Below, in pieces: positions 46,476 to 55,291 of a stretch of 64,000 nt of DNA (positions within the stretch are counted from its first letter, which is position 1; every line of letters starts with the position of its first letter). The notes below the pieces were generated by a model that saw only the letters and a list, made by a program, of their open reading frames with translations, had not been told where the DNA came from and ran no database searches. This DNA is from JAIROC01 sp031553535 (lineage in GTDB: Bacteria; Bacteroidota; Bacteroidia; Bacteroidales; WCHB1-69). Made by a program: the position numbers and the translations under genes. The DNA is taken from the NCBI GenBank assembly GCA_031553535.1, contig JAVBLM010000003.1, positions 1-64,000 of the forward strand. The letters are read 5' to 3'.

Positions 46476-47753
46476 ATGAACTTTGTTGAAGAATTGACAT
46501 GGAGAGGTATGGTACAGGATATCATGCCGGGGACGGAAGAAATGTTATCCAAAGAAAAGGTTTCTGCTTATGTTGGAATAGATCCCACTGCAGATTCATT
46601 GCATATCGGGCATCTGGTAAGTGTAATGTTATTAAAACATTTACAATGTTCGGGACATAAACCGATGGTTGTTGTCGGCGGAGCAACAGGAATGATTGGT
46701 GATCCTTCTTTCAAATCAGAAGAAAGAAAATTACTTACCAATGATGAAATTAACCATAATGTAGCCAGTATTAAAAAACAACTTTCCAGGTTTCTGGATT
46801 TCAACTCCGGAGACAATGCTGCCGAGTTACTCAATAATTACGACTGGACGAAAGATTATACATTTTTGGAATTCATCCGTGATATCGGAAAGCATATGAC
46901 CGTCAATTATATGATGGCGAAAGATTCTGTGAAAAGACGTATTGAATCAGGAATATCTTTTACCGAATTTTCCTATCAATTATTACAAGGATTTGATTAC
47001 CTCTATTTATATCAGACAAAAAACTGTCGTTTGCAAATGGGCGGTTCCGACCAATGGGGAAATATTACTACCGGTGTGGAACTAATACGCCGTGTTACAG
47101 GTGGAGAAGCCTTCGGGCTTACTTGCCCATTGATTAAAAAAGCCGATGGCGGAAAGTTTGGCAAAACAGAAAAAGGCAATGTTTGGCTCGACCCCGAAAA
47201 AACATCGCCGTATGCTTTTTATCAGTTTTGGCTTAATTGTTCGGATGAGGATTCAAAGAAGTTTATCCGTATTTTTACTTTGTTTTCCAAAGAGGAAATA
47301 GAAAGTATGGAAATAGAACACAATGAAGCTCCACATTTGCGGATATTGCAAAAAGCACTGGCAAAAGATCTGACTATCCGCATCCATTCACAAAAGGACT
47401 ATGAAGCAAGTTTGGAAGCCAGCGAGATTCTTTTTGGAAAAGGAACTGCTGAAAATCTTTCGGCTTTATCCAAAGAAATGTTTTTTGCCGTTTTTGAAGG
47501 TGTTCCTCAATACAATTTTCCTCTTTCGAGATTTAAAGAAGGAATAGGTATCGTAGAATTACTTGTTGAAGAGACAGACATCTTTGCTTCCAAAGGAGAA
47601 GCACGCCGCATGTTGAAAGAAAATGGAATATCTGTAAATAAAGTAAAGGTATCCGACTCTTCTGTGATCGGTGTAAAAGAATTAATTAACGGACAATATT
47701 TATTAATCCAAAAAGGGAAGAAAAATTATTATGTTATTATTGTACATGAATGA
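46476..47753 (+). CDS. tyrS: Tyrosyl-tRNA synthetase
   Basis: 425 aa. The catalytic domain has SAYVGIDPTADSLHIGHLVS (HIGH motif about residues 42-45), the tyrosine-binding region with QGFDYLYLYQ and GGSDQWGNITTG, and the KMSKS equivalent KFGKTEKG (about 227). The C-terminal S4-like RNA-binding domain includes SKGEARRMLKENGISVNKVK. I chose the ATG at 46476 because GGAG sits just upstream and the phylum's TyrS begins MNFVEEL; an ATG at 46467 is nine bases upstream. It charges tRNA-Tyr. The stop overlaps a possible start of the next gene at 47750. Confidence 0.96.
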   Translation: MNFVEELTWRGMVQDIMPGTEEMLSKEKVSAYVGIDPTADSLHIGHLVSVMLLKHLQCSGHKPMVVVGGATGMIGDPSFKSEERKLLTNDEINHNVASIKKQLSRFLDFNSGDNAAELLNNYDWTKDYTFLEFIRDIGKHMTVNYMMAKDSVKRRIESGISFTEFSYQLLQGFDYLYLYQTKNCRLQMGGSDQWGNITTGVELIRRVTGGEAFGLTCPLIKKADGGKFGKTEKGNVWLDPEKTSPYAFYQFWLNCSDEDSKKFIRIFTLFSKEEIESMEIEHNEAPHLRILQKALAKDLTIRIHSQKDYEASLEASEILFGKGTAENLSALSKEMFFAVFEGVPQYNFPLSRFKEGIGIVELLVEETDIFASKGEARRMLKENGISVNKVKVSDSSVIGVKELINGQYLLIQKGKKNYYVIIVHE

Positions 47754-47776
47754 TTACAATTAAATTTAACAATACA

Positions 47777-48622
47777 ATGAAAAGAATCTTAACCATATTA
47801 TTAACTTTGCCGTTGTTCTTTTTGTTCCCTGTTCAGGCTTCTGCACAAAACACGAATAGCAGTGCGGGCAAAAACACCACTTTTTGCAAAGCTAAAAGAT
47901 CTTCTTTTTCTAACCTCCCCCCCCGTGGCGGAAGATCGAAAATGGCCACCGGGATAGAAGGACGCATAATTAATTTCGGATTTGATTTAGGAGGTTCCTT
48001 TGGTCTTATGGATGCACTAAGCAGGGAAAAAGCATTTGTCGGAGCGAAAGGATCCGTTTTTGTCCATGCCATTATTCCAAACACCAGAACACTTGCCATA
48101 GGGCTTGAGGGTGGATTTACCTATTTGTTGGCAAATGAACAAAAATACAAGGAAACCTTGACGGCGTCTACCCGTGATGGGGCAACCGCCACTTCCAAAG
48201 AGGCACAGGTAACGGTTGGAAACTGGATGCTTCCCACGGCTCAAGTAAGTTTCATGGGGAATTTCCATCCTGCACAGCGATTTAACATCCAGGTAAAAGG
48301 AAATATAGGTGTTGTACTGGCTATGGTGCCTAAATACGAAGCCGAATATTATGTTAAAGATATTCAGAGTGACGGAACATACGCAGAGATACAATATCAC
48401 TATGTTTATAATAATGACCTTGTAATAGGACTTTCTGCAACTATCGGAACAAAATTACTGTACGCACTTACGAACCACATGGAATTCGGTATAGGATTGG
48501 ATTGGTCTTATTTACGATTCTCTTACGAAAAAGGATGGGTTTCTCCGGAAATAAAAGTAACCAAGGAGTTAACACAATTTGGCGTTTTCGACTTGCATGT
48601 GGGCCTTGCCTTCAGTTTTTAA
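47777..48622 (+). CDS. Secreted or outer-membrane protein of unknown family
   Basis: 281 aa from the ATG at 47777. A signal peptide (MKRILTILLTLPLFFLFPVQ then ASAQ) precedes alternating strand-like sequence: INFGFDLGGSFGLMDA, AIGLEGGFTYLLANEQ, FNIQVKGNIGVVLAMV and a terminal FDLHVGLAFSF with a C-terminal Phe, as in outer-membrane beta-barrels. Between the signal and the barrel lies SFSNLPPRGGRSKMATG, which looks like translation through a GC-rich intergenic repeat (a run of eight Cs at about 47919). That may be an insertion or a repeat that has been domesticated. The gene lies 23 nt after tyrS. Function unknown. Confidence 0.75.
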   Translation: MKRILTILLTLPLFFLFPVQASAQNTNSSAGKNTTFCKAKRSSFSNLPPRGGRSKMATGIEGRIINFGFDLGGSFGLMDALSREKAFVGAKGSVFVHAIIPNTRTLAIGLEGGFTYLLANEQKYKETLTASTRDGATATSKEAQVTVGNWMLPTAQVSFMGNFHPAQRFNIQVKGNIGVVLAMVPKYEAEYYVKDIQSDGTYAEIQYHYVYNNDLVIGLSATIGTKLLYALTNHMEFGIGLDWSYLRFSYEKGWVSPEIKVTKELTQFGVFDLHVGLAFSF

Positions 48623-48658
48623 ATTATATAAGATACAAACATTTTAAAATATTTTATT

Positions 48659-50287
48659 ATGAATAATGCAATTTTTAATTTTAGAGAGCCTCAAAATGAG
48701 CCGGTAAAATCGTACGCCCCCGGAAGTGAAGAGCGTCGTCTTCTACAAGCAGAACTTGACAGGCAATTTAATACTCAAATTGAAATACCCCTCATTATTG
48801 GTGGTAAAAAGATAAAAACAGGAAAAATCGGAAAAGTGGTAATGCCTACAGATCACCAACATGTATTGGCTACTTACCATCAATGTACAGATAAAGAAGT
48901 ACGCATGGCTATTGATGCAGCCATGAAAGCAAGAGATGCGTGGGCAAATCTTCCCTGGGAAGAACGTTGCAGCATCGTTTTAAGAGCGGCAGAATTATTT
49001 GCAACAAAATATCGCTATGTAATCAATGCATCCTGTATGCTGGGGCAGGCAAAAAATGCAATGCAGGCAGAAATAGATTCGGCATGCGAAGCGATTGACT
49101 TTATGCGCTTCAATCCGCATTTTGCAGCTAAGATATACGCAGACCAACCCCTGTCTTCAGGAGAAAATATAAACAGGGTGGAATATCGTCCTCTGGAAGG
49201 ATTTGTTTATACGATTACTCCTTTCAACTTCACGGCTATTGCAGTGAATCTGAACATCAGTCCTGTATTAATGGGCAATGTTACCGTATGGAAACCGGCA
49301 ACAACCTCTTTATTATCGAGCTACTATGCAATGGAAGTATTGATGGAAGCAGGAATTCCCGATGGAGTTATCAACTTTGTTCCCGGCTCCGGTTCTACTA
49401 TAAGCAACGTTGTATTGAATGATCCTGATTTTGGTGGAATCCACTTCACCGGATCAACAGGAGTATTCAACAGTTTCTGGAAAACGGTAGGAGAAAATGT
49501 AGGAAAATACAAAACATATCCTAAATTAGTGGGTGAAACCGGCGGGAAAGACTTTGTATTTGCCCATAGCAGCGCAAATTCTAAAGAATTGGCAACTGCG
49601 CTTGTTCGTGGTGCATTCGAATTCCAGGGACAGAAGTGTTCTGCTGCTTCAAGAGCATATATCCCAACTTCTCTTTGGGAAGATACAAAAAAATACATGC
49701 TTGACATGCTCAAAGAGATAAAAATGGGAGACGTTCGTGACTTCTCAAACTTTATAAATGCAGTAATTGATGAAGCTTCTTTTGATAATATTGCCGGATA
49801 TATCGAACGTGCGAAAAAATCGAATGATGCTGAAATTATCGCCGGTGGAAAATGCGATAAATCAAAAGGATATTTTGTTGAACCTACTGTCATTTTAGCA
49901 AAGACTCCTAAATATGAAAGTATGGCAGAAGAGATCTTCGGTCCGGTACTTACTATTTATGTTTATGAGGATGCAAAATACGAAGAAACATTAAAATTAT
50001 GTGATGAAACTTCTCCGTATGCACTTACCGGATCAATTATGGCACACGATAGATATGCAGTAATGGTTGCCGACAGATATTTACGTTATTCTTCAGGAAA
50101 TTTCTATATTAATGATAAACCAACAGGAGCCGTTGTAGGGCAACAACCATTTGGGGGAGCAAGGGCTTCAGGAACCAACGATAAAGCAGGAAGCTATCTT
50201 AATCTGATACGATGGACATCTCCTCGTACTATCAAAGAAAACATCAATCCTCCAACTAATTATAAATATCCTTTTCTGGAAAAATAA
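48659..50287 (+). CDS. pruA: L-glutamate gamma-semialdehyde dehydrogenase (P5C dehydrogenase)
   Basis: 542 aa, the single-domain aldehyde dehydrogenase form of PruA. Motifs are the NAD site FTAIAVNLNISPVLMGNVTV, GGIHFTGSTGVFNSFWKTV, the catalytic Glu in VGETGGKDFVFAH and the catalytic Cys in FEFQGQKCSAASRAYIP (Cys about residue 326). It oxidises glutamate semialdehyde/pyrroline-5-carboxylate to glutamate in proline degradation. No proline dehydrogenase gene lies beside it, so the pathway's first step must be encoded elsewhere. An intrinsic terminator follows the stop. Confidence 0.95.
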   Translation: MNNAIFNFREPQNEPVKSYAPGSEERRLLQAELDRQFNTQIEIPLIIGGKKIKTGKIGKVVMPTDHQHVLATYHQCTDKEVRMAIDAAMKARDAWANLPWEERCSIVLRAAELFATKYRYVINASCMLGQAKNAMQAEIDSACEAIDFMRFNPHFAAKIYADQPLSSGENINRVEYRPLEGFVYTITPFNFTAIAVNLNISPVLMGNVTVWKPATTSLLSSYYAMEVLMEAGIPDGVINFVPGSGSTISNVVLNDPDFGGIHFTGSTGVFNSFWKTVGENVGKYKTYPKLVGETGGKDFVFAHSSANSKELATALVRGAFEFQGQKCSAASRAYIPTSLWEDTKKYMLDMLKEIKMGDVRDFSNFINAVIDEASFDNIAGYIERAKKSNDAEIIAGGKCDKSKGYFVEPTVILAKTPKYESMAEEIFGPVLTIYVYEDAKYEETLKLCDETSPYALTGSIMAHDRYAVMVADRYLRYSSGNFYINDKPTGAVVGQQPFGGARASGTNDKAGSYLNLIRWTSPRTIKENINPPTNYKYPFLEK

Positions 50288-50313
50288 ACCTTTTTTAGAA
50301 TTGTTATAATGAA

Positions 50314-50356
50314 AAGTAAGGGTTGTTCGGATTTTGAACAACCCTTACTTTTTTTA
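50314..50356 (+). terminator. Intrinsic terminator after pruA
   Basis: AAGTAAGGGTTGTTC (50314-50328) and GAACAACCCTTACTT (50336-50350) form a perfect 15-bp stem with a seven-base loop, followed by a T-run. This is a textbook rho-independent terminator 27 nt after the stop. Confidence 0.93.
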
Positions 50357-50777
50357 TTTCATGCCGTTTTATATGTTTTTGATAATAAAAACATTGAAGG
50401 GTTATTCCGCAAAAAATATATCCCGCATTCGTTATTTTTATTATCCTCCAAAACAGGCGAACCACCTTCATTTCGTTTTAGCCGCCAATACCTGTAATCA
50501 GGGAATATTCTGCGTTGAAAAAAAAGCAAGTAAAATTATGATAAATATAGAAAGTAAATTAATTACCATATATAACCAATCCTTCTCGAGAATCCATATT
50601 ACAAAATAATGAAGTACACATCCAAAAAATATACGAAGTAATCTGTTTTTTACATATAATAGAAATATAATCACATAAGAAATCATAGGGGTCCCGTCGC
50701 CTCAAAATAAAATGTAATCGATAATTGAATGTTTTTTTATAAAAAATTTAAAAGGCATACCGTCGATAAAATAGTTG

Positions 50778-50785
50778 TATATTTG
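50778..50785 (+). promoter_or_regulatory. -7 promoter element of a candidate small RNA
   Basis: TATATTTG matches TAnnTTTG and is not followed by a credible gene within 800 bp. Transcription would start near 50791, at the first base of the closing stem described in the next entry. Confidence 0.5.
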
Positions 50786-50790
50786 CAGGT

Positions 50791-50918
50791 TGAATAGTGA
50801 ATATGATTTTAATTATCTTCAAAGGATTTTCAAATGAAACCCTTTATTATACCGGAAAATGGACAAAATCATATTCTATCCTTTGAGAAAAGGATGTGAG
50901 AAGGTATTCATTTTTTTT
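50791..50918 (+). ncRNA. Candidate structured small RNA, about 120-128 nt
   Basis: The predicted transcript is closed by TGAATA (50791-50796) with TATTCA (50905-50910), immediately followed by eight Ts. A 12-bp perfect stem, GAATATGATTTT (50799-50810) with AAAATCATATTC (50865-50876), encloses an inner ATTTTC/GAAAAT stem. A third hairpin, ATCCTTT-GAGA-AAAGGAT (50878-50895), has a GNRA-type loop. A -7 element sits six bases upstream of the 5' stem. A 21-codon ORF (MKPFIIPENGQNHILSFEKR, ATG 50834) lies inside but is short. The class of RNA is unknown; it does not look like tmRNA or SRP RNA to me. Confidence 0.5.
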
Positions 50919-50991
50919 CCTTGCTGAAATTTTTTATTTTTACACAGCCAGTCAAAACTTTATACCCCGGAAATATGGAAAGCTACTCCAA

Positions 50992-51260
50992 GATGCAATT
51001 TCGCAGCAGACTAAAACGGATATAGATTGGTTGTCGCAATTTCGCGACAGCCAAGAACGAATGCGGATTGACTGTCGCAATTTTGCAACAGGCAAGAACA
51101 AATGCGGATTGACTGTCGCAATTCTGCGGCAGTCAAGAACGAATGTGGATTGATTGTCGCAATTCTGCGGCAGACAAGAACGAATGCGGATTGGCTGTTG
51201 CAATTTTGCAGCAACCAAGAACGGGTGCGGGATTGGTTGTCGCAATTCCGCGGCAAACAA
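50992..51260. repeat. 41-bp minisatellite, six clear units plus one degenerate
   Basis: The block GTCGCAAT recurs at 51033, 51074, 51115, 51156, 51197 (GTTGCAAT) and 51239, spaced 41, 41, 41, 41 and 42 bp; a weaker unit begins at 50992. Each unit holds a hairpin, for example GACTGTCGCA-ATTC-TGCGGCAGTC (51111-51134). At one stem position the pair changes from C:G to T:A between units. Units are contiguous, without variable spacers. Several open frames on both strands here are repeat artefacts. Confidence 0.88.
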
Positions 51261-51434
51261 GCCCGCCATGAAAGATATCCATCTGAAATTAAAGAAAAGA
51301 TTCCTAATATGGAAAAGCTTGCCTGCAAGTATTGGCTGTCTTTTTTTCTCTCCATTTCTTATTATTATTTTTAAAAGCTAAAATTCAAACATCTGAATTC
51401 TTGTTTATTTTCAAATTATATAGTTTAATAACAC

Positions 51435-51501
51435 TGCCTTTAGGCGACTATTCTTTCGGTCGGGTTTAGCCGAAATACACACACCCTGCTTATAGCGGGT
51501 G
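51435..51501. repeat. Three consecutive GC-rich hairpins
   Basis: Hairpin 1 is GCC-TTTA-GGC (51436-51445). Hairpin 2 is TTTCGG (51454-51459) with CCGAAA (51470-51475). Hairpin 3 is CACCC (51482-51486) with GGGTG (51497-51501), extended by an inner GC/GC pair. The loops share TTTA or TTATA. They stand out from the very AT-rich surroundings, about 145 bp before the protease gene; their role is unknown. Confidence 0.55.
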
Positions 51502-51644
51502 GTGGTTAAGTTAAAATAAATTTTATAAATGATATGTAAATATAAATACTATTATAAAAATTGTTTTTCATTCCCCTTTAAGTTTATTTAAATACAATAA
51601 ATTGAGCACAAAATACGTTGAGAAGACACTAATTTATATCACAC

Positions 51645-53309
51645 ATGAAAAGAAGGAGAATAAGAAATCTGCTTATCATATCAGGATTTGTTTTTGCCGG
51701 ATTACTCACATGCAACTTTGTCCGTAATGATTTCGAAATAGCAAAAAATCTCGACATATATTCATCTCTATTAAAACAATTGGATGAAAATTATGTAGAT
51801 AATATCAACGTTACGGATCTTACAAAAACAGCAATCGATGCCATGTTGAATAAGCTGGATCCATATACGGTATTTTATCCGGAATCTGATTTGGAAGAAT
51901 TCAAATTAATGACAACCGGTCAATATGGAGGCATTGGAGCAACTATACAGCAAGGCGATGATTATGTAATGATTTCCGAACCATATGATAATTGGCCCGC
52001 CTTTAAAGCCGGGTTGCAACCCGGTGATAAAATTATGGAAATCGGAGGGAAAGATGCGAAAGGAAAATCCGTATCTGATGTTAGCACAATGCTAAAAGGA
52101 CAACCCGGAACTACCGTATCTATCAGCATCCTTCCTTATGGGTCAACAAAAGTTGTGAAAAAAGACATTTTACGTGAAGAAATAAAACTCCCTCCCGTAA
52201 GTTATTACGGCATGTTGGAAGGAACTACTACCGGATATATCCGCTTAGATCAATTTACGGATAACGCCAGCCTGGAAGTCAAGAATGCATTCCTGAAATT
52301 AAAAGAAGGAGGTATGCAAGACCTTGTTCTTGATTTACGGGGAAATGGAGGAGGATTATTATCCGAGGCTGTCAATATTGTAAATCTGTTTGTTGACAAA
52401 GGAAATTTGATTGTAAGTACAAAAGGAAAAATTGCCGAAAGGAATCAACTATTTTATACACAAAATACTCCCCTCGATACCAAAATACCTATTATCGTTC
52501 TAGTGGATGGAATGAGCGCCTCTGCATCGGAAATCGTTGCCGGATCATTACAAGATTTAGACCGTGCAGCTATTGTCGGTCAGAGAACGTTTGGAAAAGG
52601 ACTTGTTCAGAATATTCTTCCATTAAGCTATAATACACGCTTAAAAGTTACTGTTTCAAAATACTATCTCCCATCAGGAAGATGCATTCAAAATGTGGAT
52701 TATTCCCATAAAGACAGTACTGGGAATAATTCTTCAAAATCAGATTCTTCTGCTATGGCTTTTAAAACAAAAGGTGGCAGAACCGTATATGATTACGGTG
52801 GTGTGGAACCTGATATTGTTCTCTCTAATGAGGCTTACAGTACTATCTTATTAGCTATGTTCCAGAAAAATATTATTTTCAACTATGCGAATGAATTTAA
52901 ACTCAAACATAACAATATCCTCCCTGTTGATAAATTTGTATTTACAGATGCCATGTATGATGATTTTCTAAAATACGTAAGCGATAAGCATCTGGAATAT
53001 GAAACCTTTACAGAAAAACAAATTAAACAACTGAAAGAAAGTGTAAAGGCGGATAAATTTACAGGAGATGTTGATGCGGCCATCGCTTCTTTGGAAGCAG
53101 TTGTCTTGAAAGACAAAAGTACTGATCTGATACGCTTTAAAAAAGAAATATCCGAACTGCTTGCACTTGAAATAATCTCAAGATACTACTATCAAAAAGG
53201 AAAAATTGAAGCATCACTAAAAATAGATCCTGATCTTGCGGAAGCAACAAAACTATTAAAAGACAACAAAATATATAGTTCCATACTGAAAGGAACTTAT
53301 AAGAAATAA
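51645..53309 (+). CDS. S41 family C-terminal processing peptidase
   Basis: 554 aa. A membrane or signal segment (RNLLIISGFVFAGLLTCNFV) precedes the S41 N-terminal helices, then a PDZ domain with TGQYGGIGATIQQGDDYVMI and FKAGLQPGDKIMEIGGKDAK (about residues 100-145). The protease core has MQDLVLDLRGNGGGLLSEAV, then VDGMSASASEIVAGSLQDL with the catalytic Ser, and about 26 residues later QRTFGKGLVQNI with the catalytic Lys. It should cleave periplasmic or envelope proteins near their C-termini. The next gene starts after three bases. The start is the ATG at 51645. Confidence 0.94.
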   Translation: MKRRRIRNLLIISGFVFAGLLTCNFVRNDFEIAKNLDIYSSLLKQLDENYVDNINVTDLTKTAIDAMLNKLDPYTVFYPESDLEEFKLMTTGQYGGIGATIQQGDDYVMISEPYDNWPAFKAGLQPGDKIMEIGGKDAKGKSVSDVSTMLKGQPGTTVSISILPYGSTKVVKKDILREEIKLPPVSYYGMLEGTTTGYIRLDQFTDNASLEVKNAFLKLKEGGMQDLVLDLRGNGGGLLSEAVNIVNLFVDKGNLIVSTKGKIAERNQLFYTQNTPLDTKIPIIVLVDGMSASASEIVAGSLQDLDRAAIVGQRTFGKGLVQNILPLSYNTRLKVTVSKYYLPSGRCIQNVDYSHKDSTGNNSSKSDSSAMAFKTKGGRTVYDYGGVEPDIVLSNEAYSTILLAMFQKNIIFNYANEFKLKHNNILPVDKFVFTDAMYDDFLKYVSDKHLEYETFTEKQIKQLKESVKADKFTGDVDAAIASLEAVVLKDKSTDLIRFKKEISELLALEIISRYYYQKGKIEASLKIDPDLAEATKLLKDNKIYSSILKGTYKK

Positions 53310-53312
53310 TAC

Positions 53313-54890
53313 ATGCAGGTAAGAGAAGCCTTAACTAGCTTTATCGATTCACATTCAAAGAGTCGAATTGTATTTTTATCTGCATTGATTCTATTATTGT
53401 TAGGGATTCCCTTTTCCCGCTTCTTAATGAGTATGGGTGGAGCTATCCTCGTTATCAATTGGTTTTTAGAAGGAAATCTTGTAAAGAAAGTAAAAAGTAT
53501 TTTCCAATCCAAAATCGCAATAAGTTGTTTAATCTTATATTTAGTTCATTTAATCTGGCTTATTCCATCTCAAAATATAAATTATGGATTACATGATTTA
53601 TGGATAAAAATTCCCTTGTTTTTCATTCCCATTGTTTTCTTCACCAGTGATCCTTTATCCCGAAAAGAATTTCAGTTTTTATTGCAAGTTTATCTCTTGG
53701 GAACGTTTATCAGTTCATTCTCGGGATTTATTACTTATTTGACAGGAAATCTCACAGATAAACGTGAGATGGCGTTGTTTATTTCCTATGTTCGTTTTGA
53801 AATAAATATTTGCTTTGTCTGTTTTGTGTGTCTGTTCTTGCTCCTTAAAGGAAAAATGGGTAATGCACATAAAATTGTTATTGTAGCAGCATTATGCTGG
53901 TTTTTATTTTTCCTGATTTATTCAGGTTCTATAACAGCAATTATTCTATTCTTTGTTGTAGGAACCATTATCATTATTAAAACGGCTACTAATAACCGGA
54001 ACAAGTTTTTCCGTTATTTTGTGCCTTCTTTCTTCGCTTTTATTTTAATATGTATCGGAACTATGCTTTTTTATTCTGTAAAACACTATTTTAGTGCTGA
54101 TTTTTCTATAGAAACAGCGGCAAAATACACTCCGGATGGTAACCCGTATTTTCATGATCCGCAAAAGCGATATATAGAAAATGGAAGTTATATATATACT
54201 TATGTATGTGATATTGAATTGGAAGAAGCATGGAACAAAAGAAGTGAAATCAACTTCAATAATTCCGATCAGAATGGATTTCCCATTAAAAGTACATTAA
54301 TCCGTTATCTTAACTCCAAAGGATTACATAAAGACCGGTTAGGAGTAGAATCTTTATCAGAAAAAGATATTCTCAATATAGAACAGGGAATAGCCAACAT
54401 TGCCTATACACATAAATTAAATATCATAAATAGAATGTATAGCCTGATGTGGGAAATGAATGATTATTATTATACCGGTAGTATTATCGGTTATTCCGTA
54501 CCACAACGGATCGAACTTTGGAAACACTCTATCCAACTAATAAAAAAACATCCGTGGTTAGGTGTTGGAACAGGAGATGTTAAAGATGCTTTCGCTCAAG
54601 AATTAGAATTGGAGGATTCCCCCTTAGCAGGAACAAATATGCGGAGTCATAATCAATATTTTACATTTTCAATTGCATTTGGAATAATCGGATTATTGCT
54701 CATATTATTTTCTTTTTTTTATCCTCCTCTTGCTTTAGGAAAATTTAAAGATTCTCTATTTCTAGTATTCTTTTGTATAATAATTATTTCCATGATTACA
54801 GAAGATACACTAGAGCCACAAGATGGTGCTACTTTCTTTGCTTTTTTCTACTCTTTCTTTTTATTTTTGTCTCCAAAAACTTTCATTTAG
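53313..54890 (+). CDS. O-antigen ligase family (Wzy_C) membrane protein
   Basis: 525 aa with about 11-12 membrane helices. The WaaL/Wzy_C periplasmic loop is visible as HPWLGVGTGDVKDAFAQELE, then NMRSHNQYFTFSIAFGIIGL (about residues 444-463), in which the His-Asn-x-Tyr pair is the family signature. It would ligate or polymerise lipid-linked glycans at the periplasmic face. It begins three bases after the protease gene. The reading frame ends inside a 42-bp tandem duplication: the last residues (KTFI) and the stop are part of the first unit. It is not next to a glycan locus in the strict sense, but a glycosyltransferase cluster starts at 57452. Confidence 0.82.
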   Translation: MQVREALTSFIDSHSKSRIVFLSALILLLLGIPFSRFLMSMGGAILVINWFLEGNLVKKVKSIFQSKIAISCLILYLVHLIWLIPSQNINYGLHDLWIKIPLFFIPIVFFTSDPLSRKEFQFLLQVYLLGTFISSFSGFITYLTGNLTDKREMALFISYVRFEINICFVCFVCLFLLLKGKMGNAHKIVIVAALCWFLFFLIYSGSITAIILFFVVGTIIIIKTATNNRNKFFRYFVPSFFAFILICIGTMLFYSVKHYFSADFSIETAAKYTPDGNPYFHDPQKRYIENGSYIYTYVCDIELEEAWNKRSEINFNNSDQNGFPIKSTLIRYLNSKGLHKDRLGVESLSEKDILNIEQGIANIAYTHKLNIINRMYSLMWEMNDYYYTGSIIGYSVPQRIELWKHSIQLIKKHPWLGVGTGDVKDAFAQELELEDSPLAGTNMRSHNQYFTFSIAFGIIGLLLILFSFFYPPLALGKFKDSLFLVFFCIIIISMITEDTLEPQDGATFFAFFYSFFLFLSPKTFI

Positions 54891-54962
54891 AGATTTCGGG
54901 AGAACCCGAAAACGTCGTAAACTTTCGTTTGAAGATTTCGGGAAAGCCCGAAAGCATTATAT
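54879..54962. repeat. 42-bp tandem duplication with palindromic cores
   Basis: Two units, each containing AACTTTC(A/G)TTT then AGATTTCGGG, are 42 bp apart. The palindromes are TTTCGGG-AGAA-CCCGAAA (54894-54911) and TTTCGGG-AAAG-CCCGAAA (54936-54953). The loop differs while the arms are identical. The first unit overlaps the end of the O-antigen ligase gene. The rest of 54963-55291 has a copy of the CCCCGAATTCACGTTA motif at about 55110 and no gene. Confidence 0.8.
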
Positions 54963-55291
54963 ATTTATATCTAAGTCTTAATTTATGCTATGAACGATTC
55001 CCAAAAGGCCTATTATTTGTGAGTTTCATATATGGGTACCTATAAAACAAGCCCATGGACGACATACTATGCAGACATTATTCGTATTTGAAAAAGTTTC
55101 AATTTATACCCCGAATTCACGTTAGTAATAGCAATTCGATTGCTGGCTAGTGAGGGATTCACAAAACAATTCTTCCTTTAGAGAGATGGAGGAATACACA
55201 GATTCAACTAATAATAAAAATAAAAGTATTATCGTAATATTCGGCCAGTTATTACCAAAAGAAATCACAGACAGTATTATACCCTACTTAG

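Noticed and set aside
50309..50609. Two short frames after pruA
   Set aside because: They start at or in the intrinsic terminator and have no protein-like features.
51011..51381. Several frames on both strands around 51.0-51.4 kb
   Set aside because: They are translations of the 41-bp minisatellite.
51430..51515. Possible tRNA in the triple hairpin region
   Set aside because: The hairpins do not fit a cloverleaf. No T-loop motif (GTTCGA-like) or acceptor stem is present.
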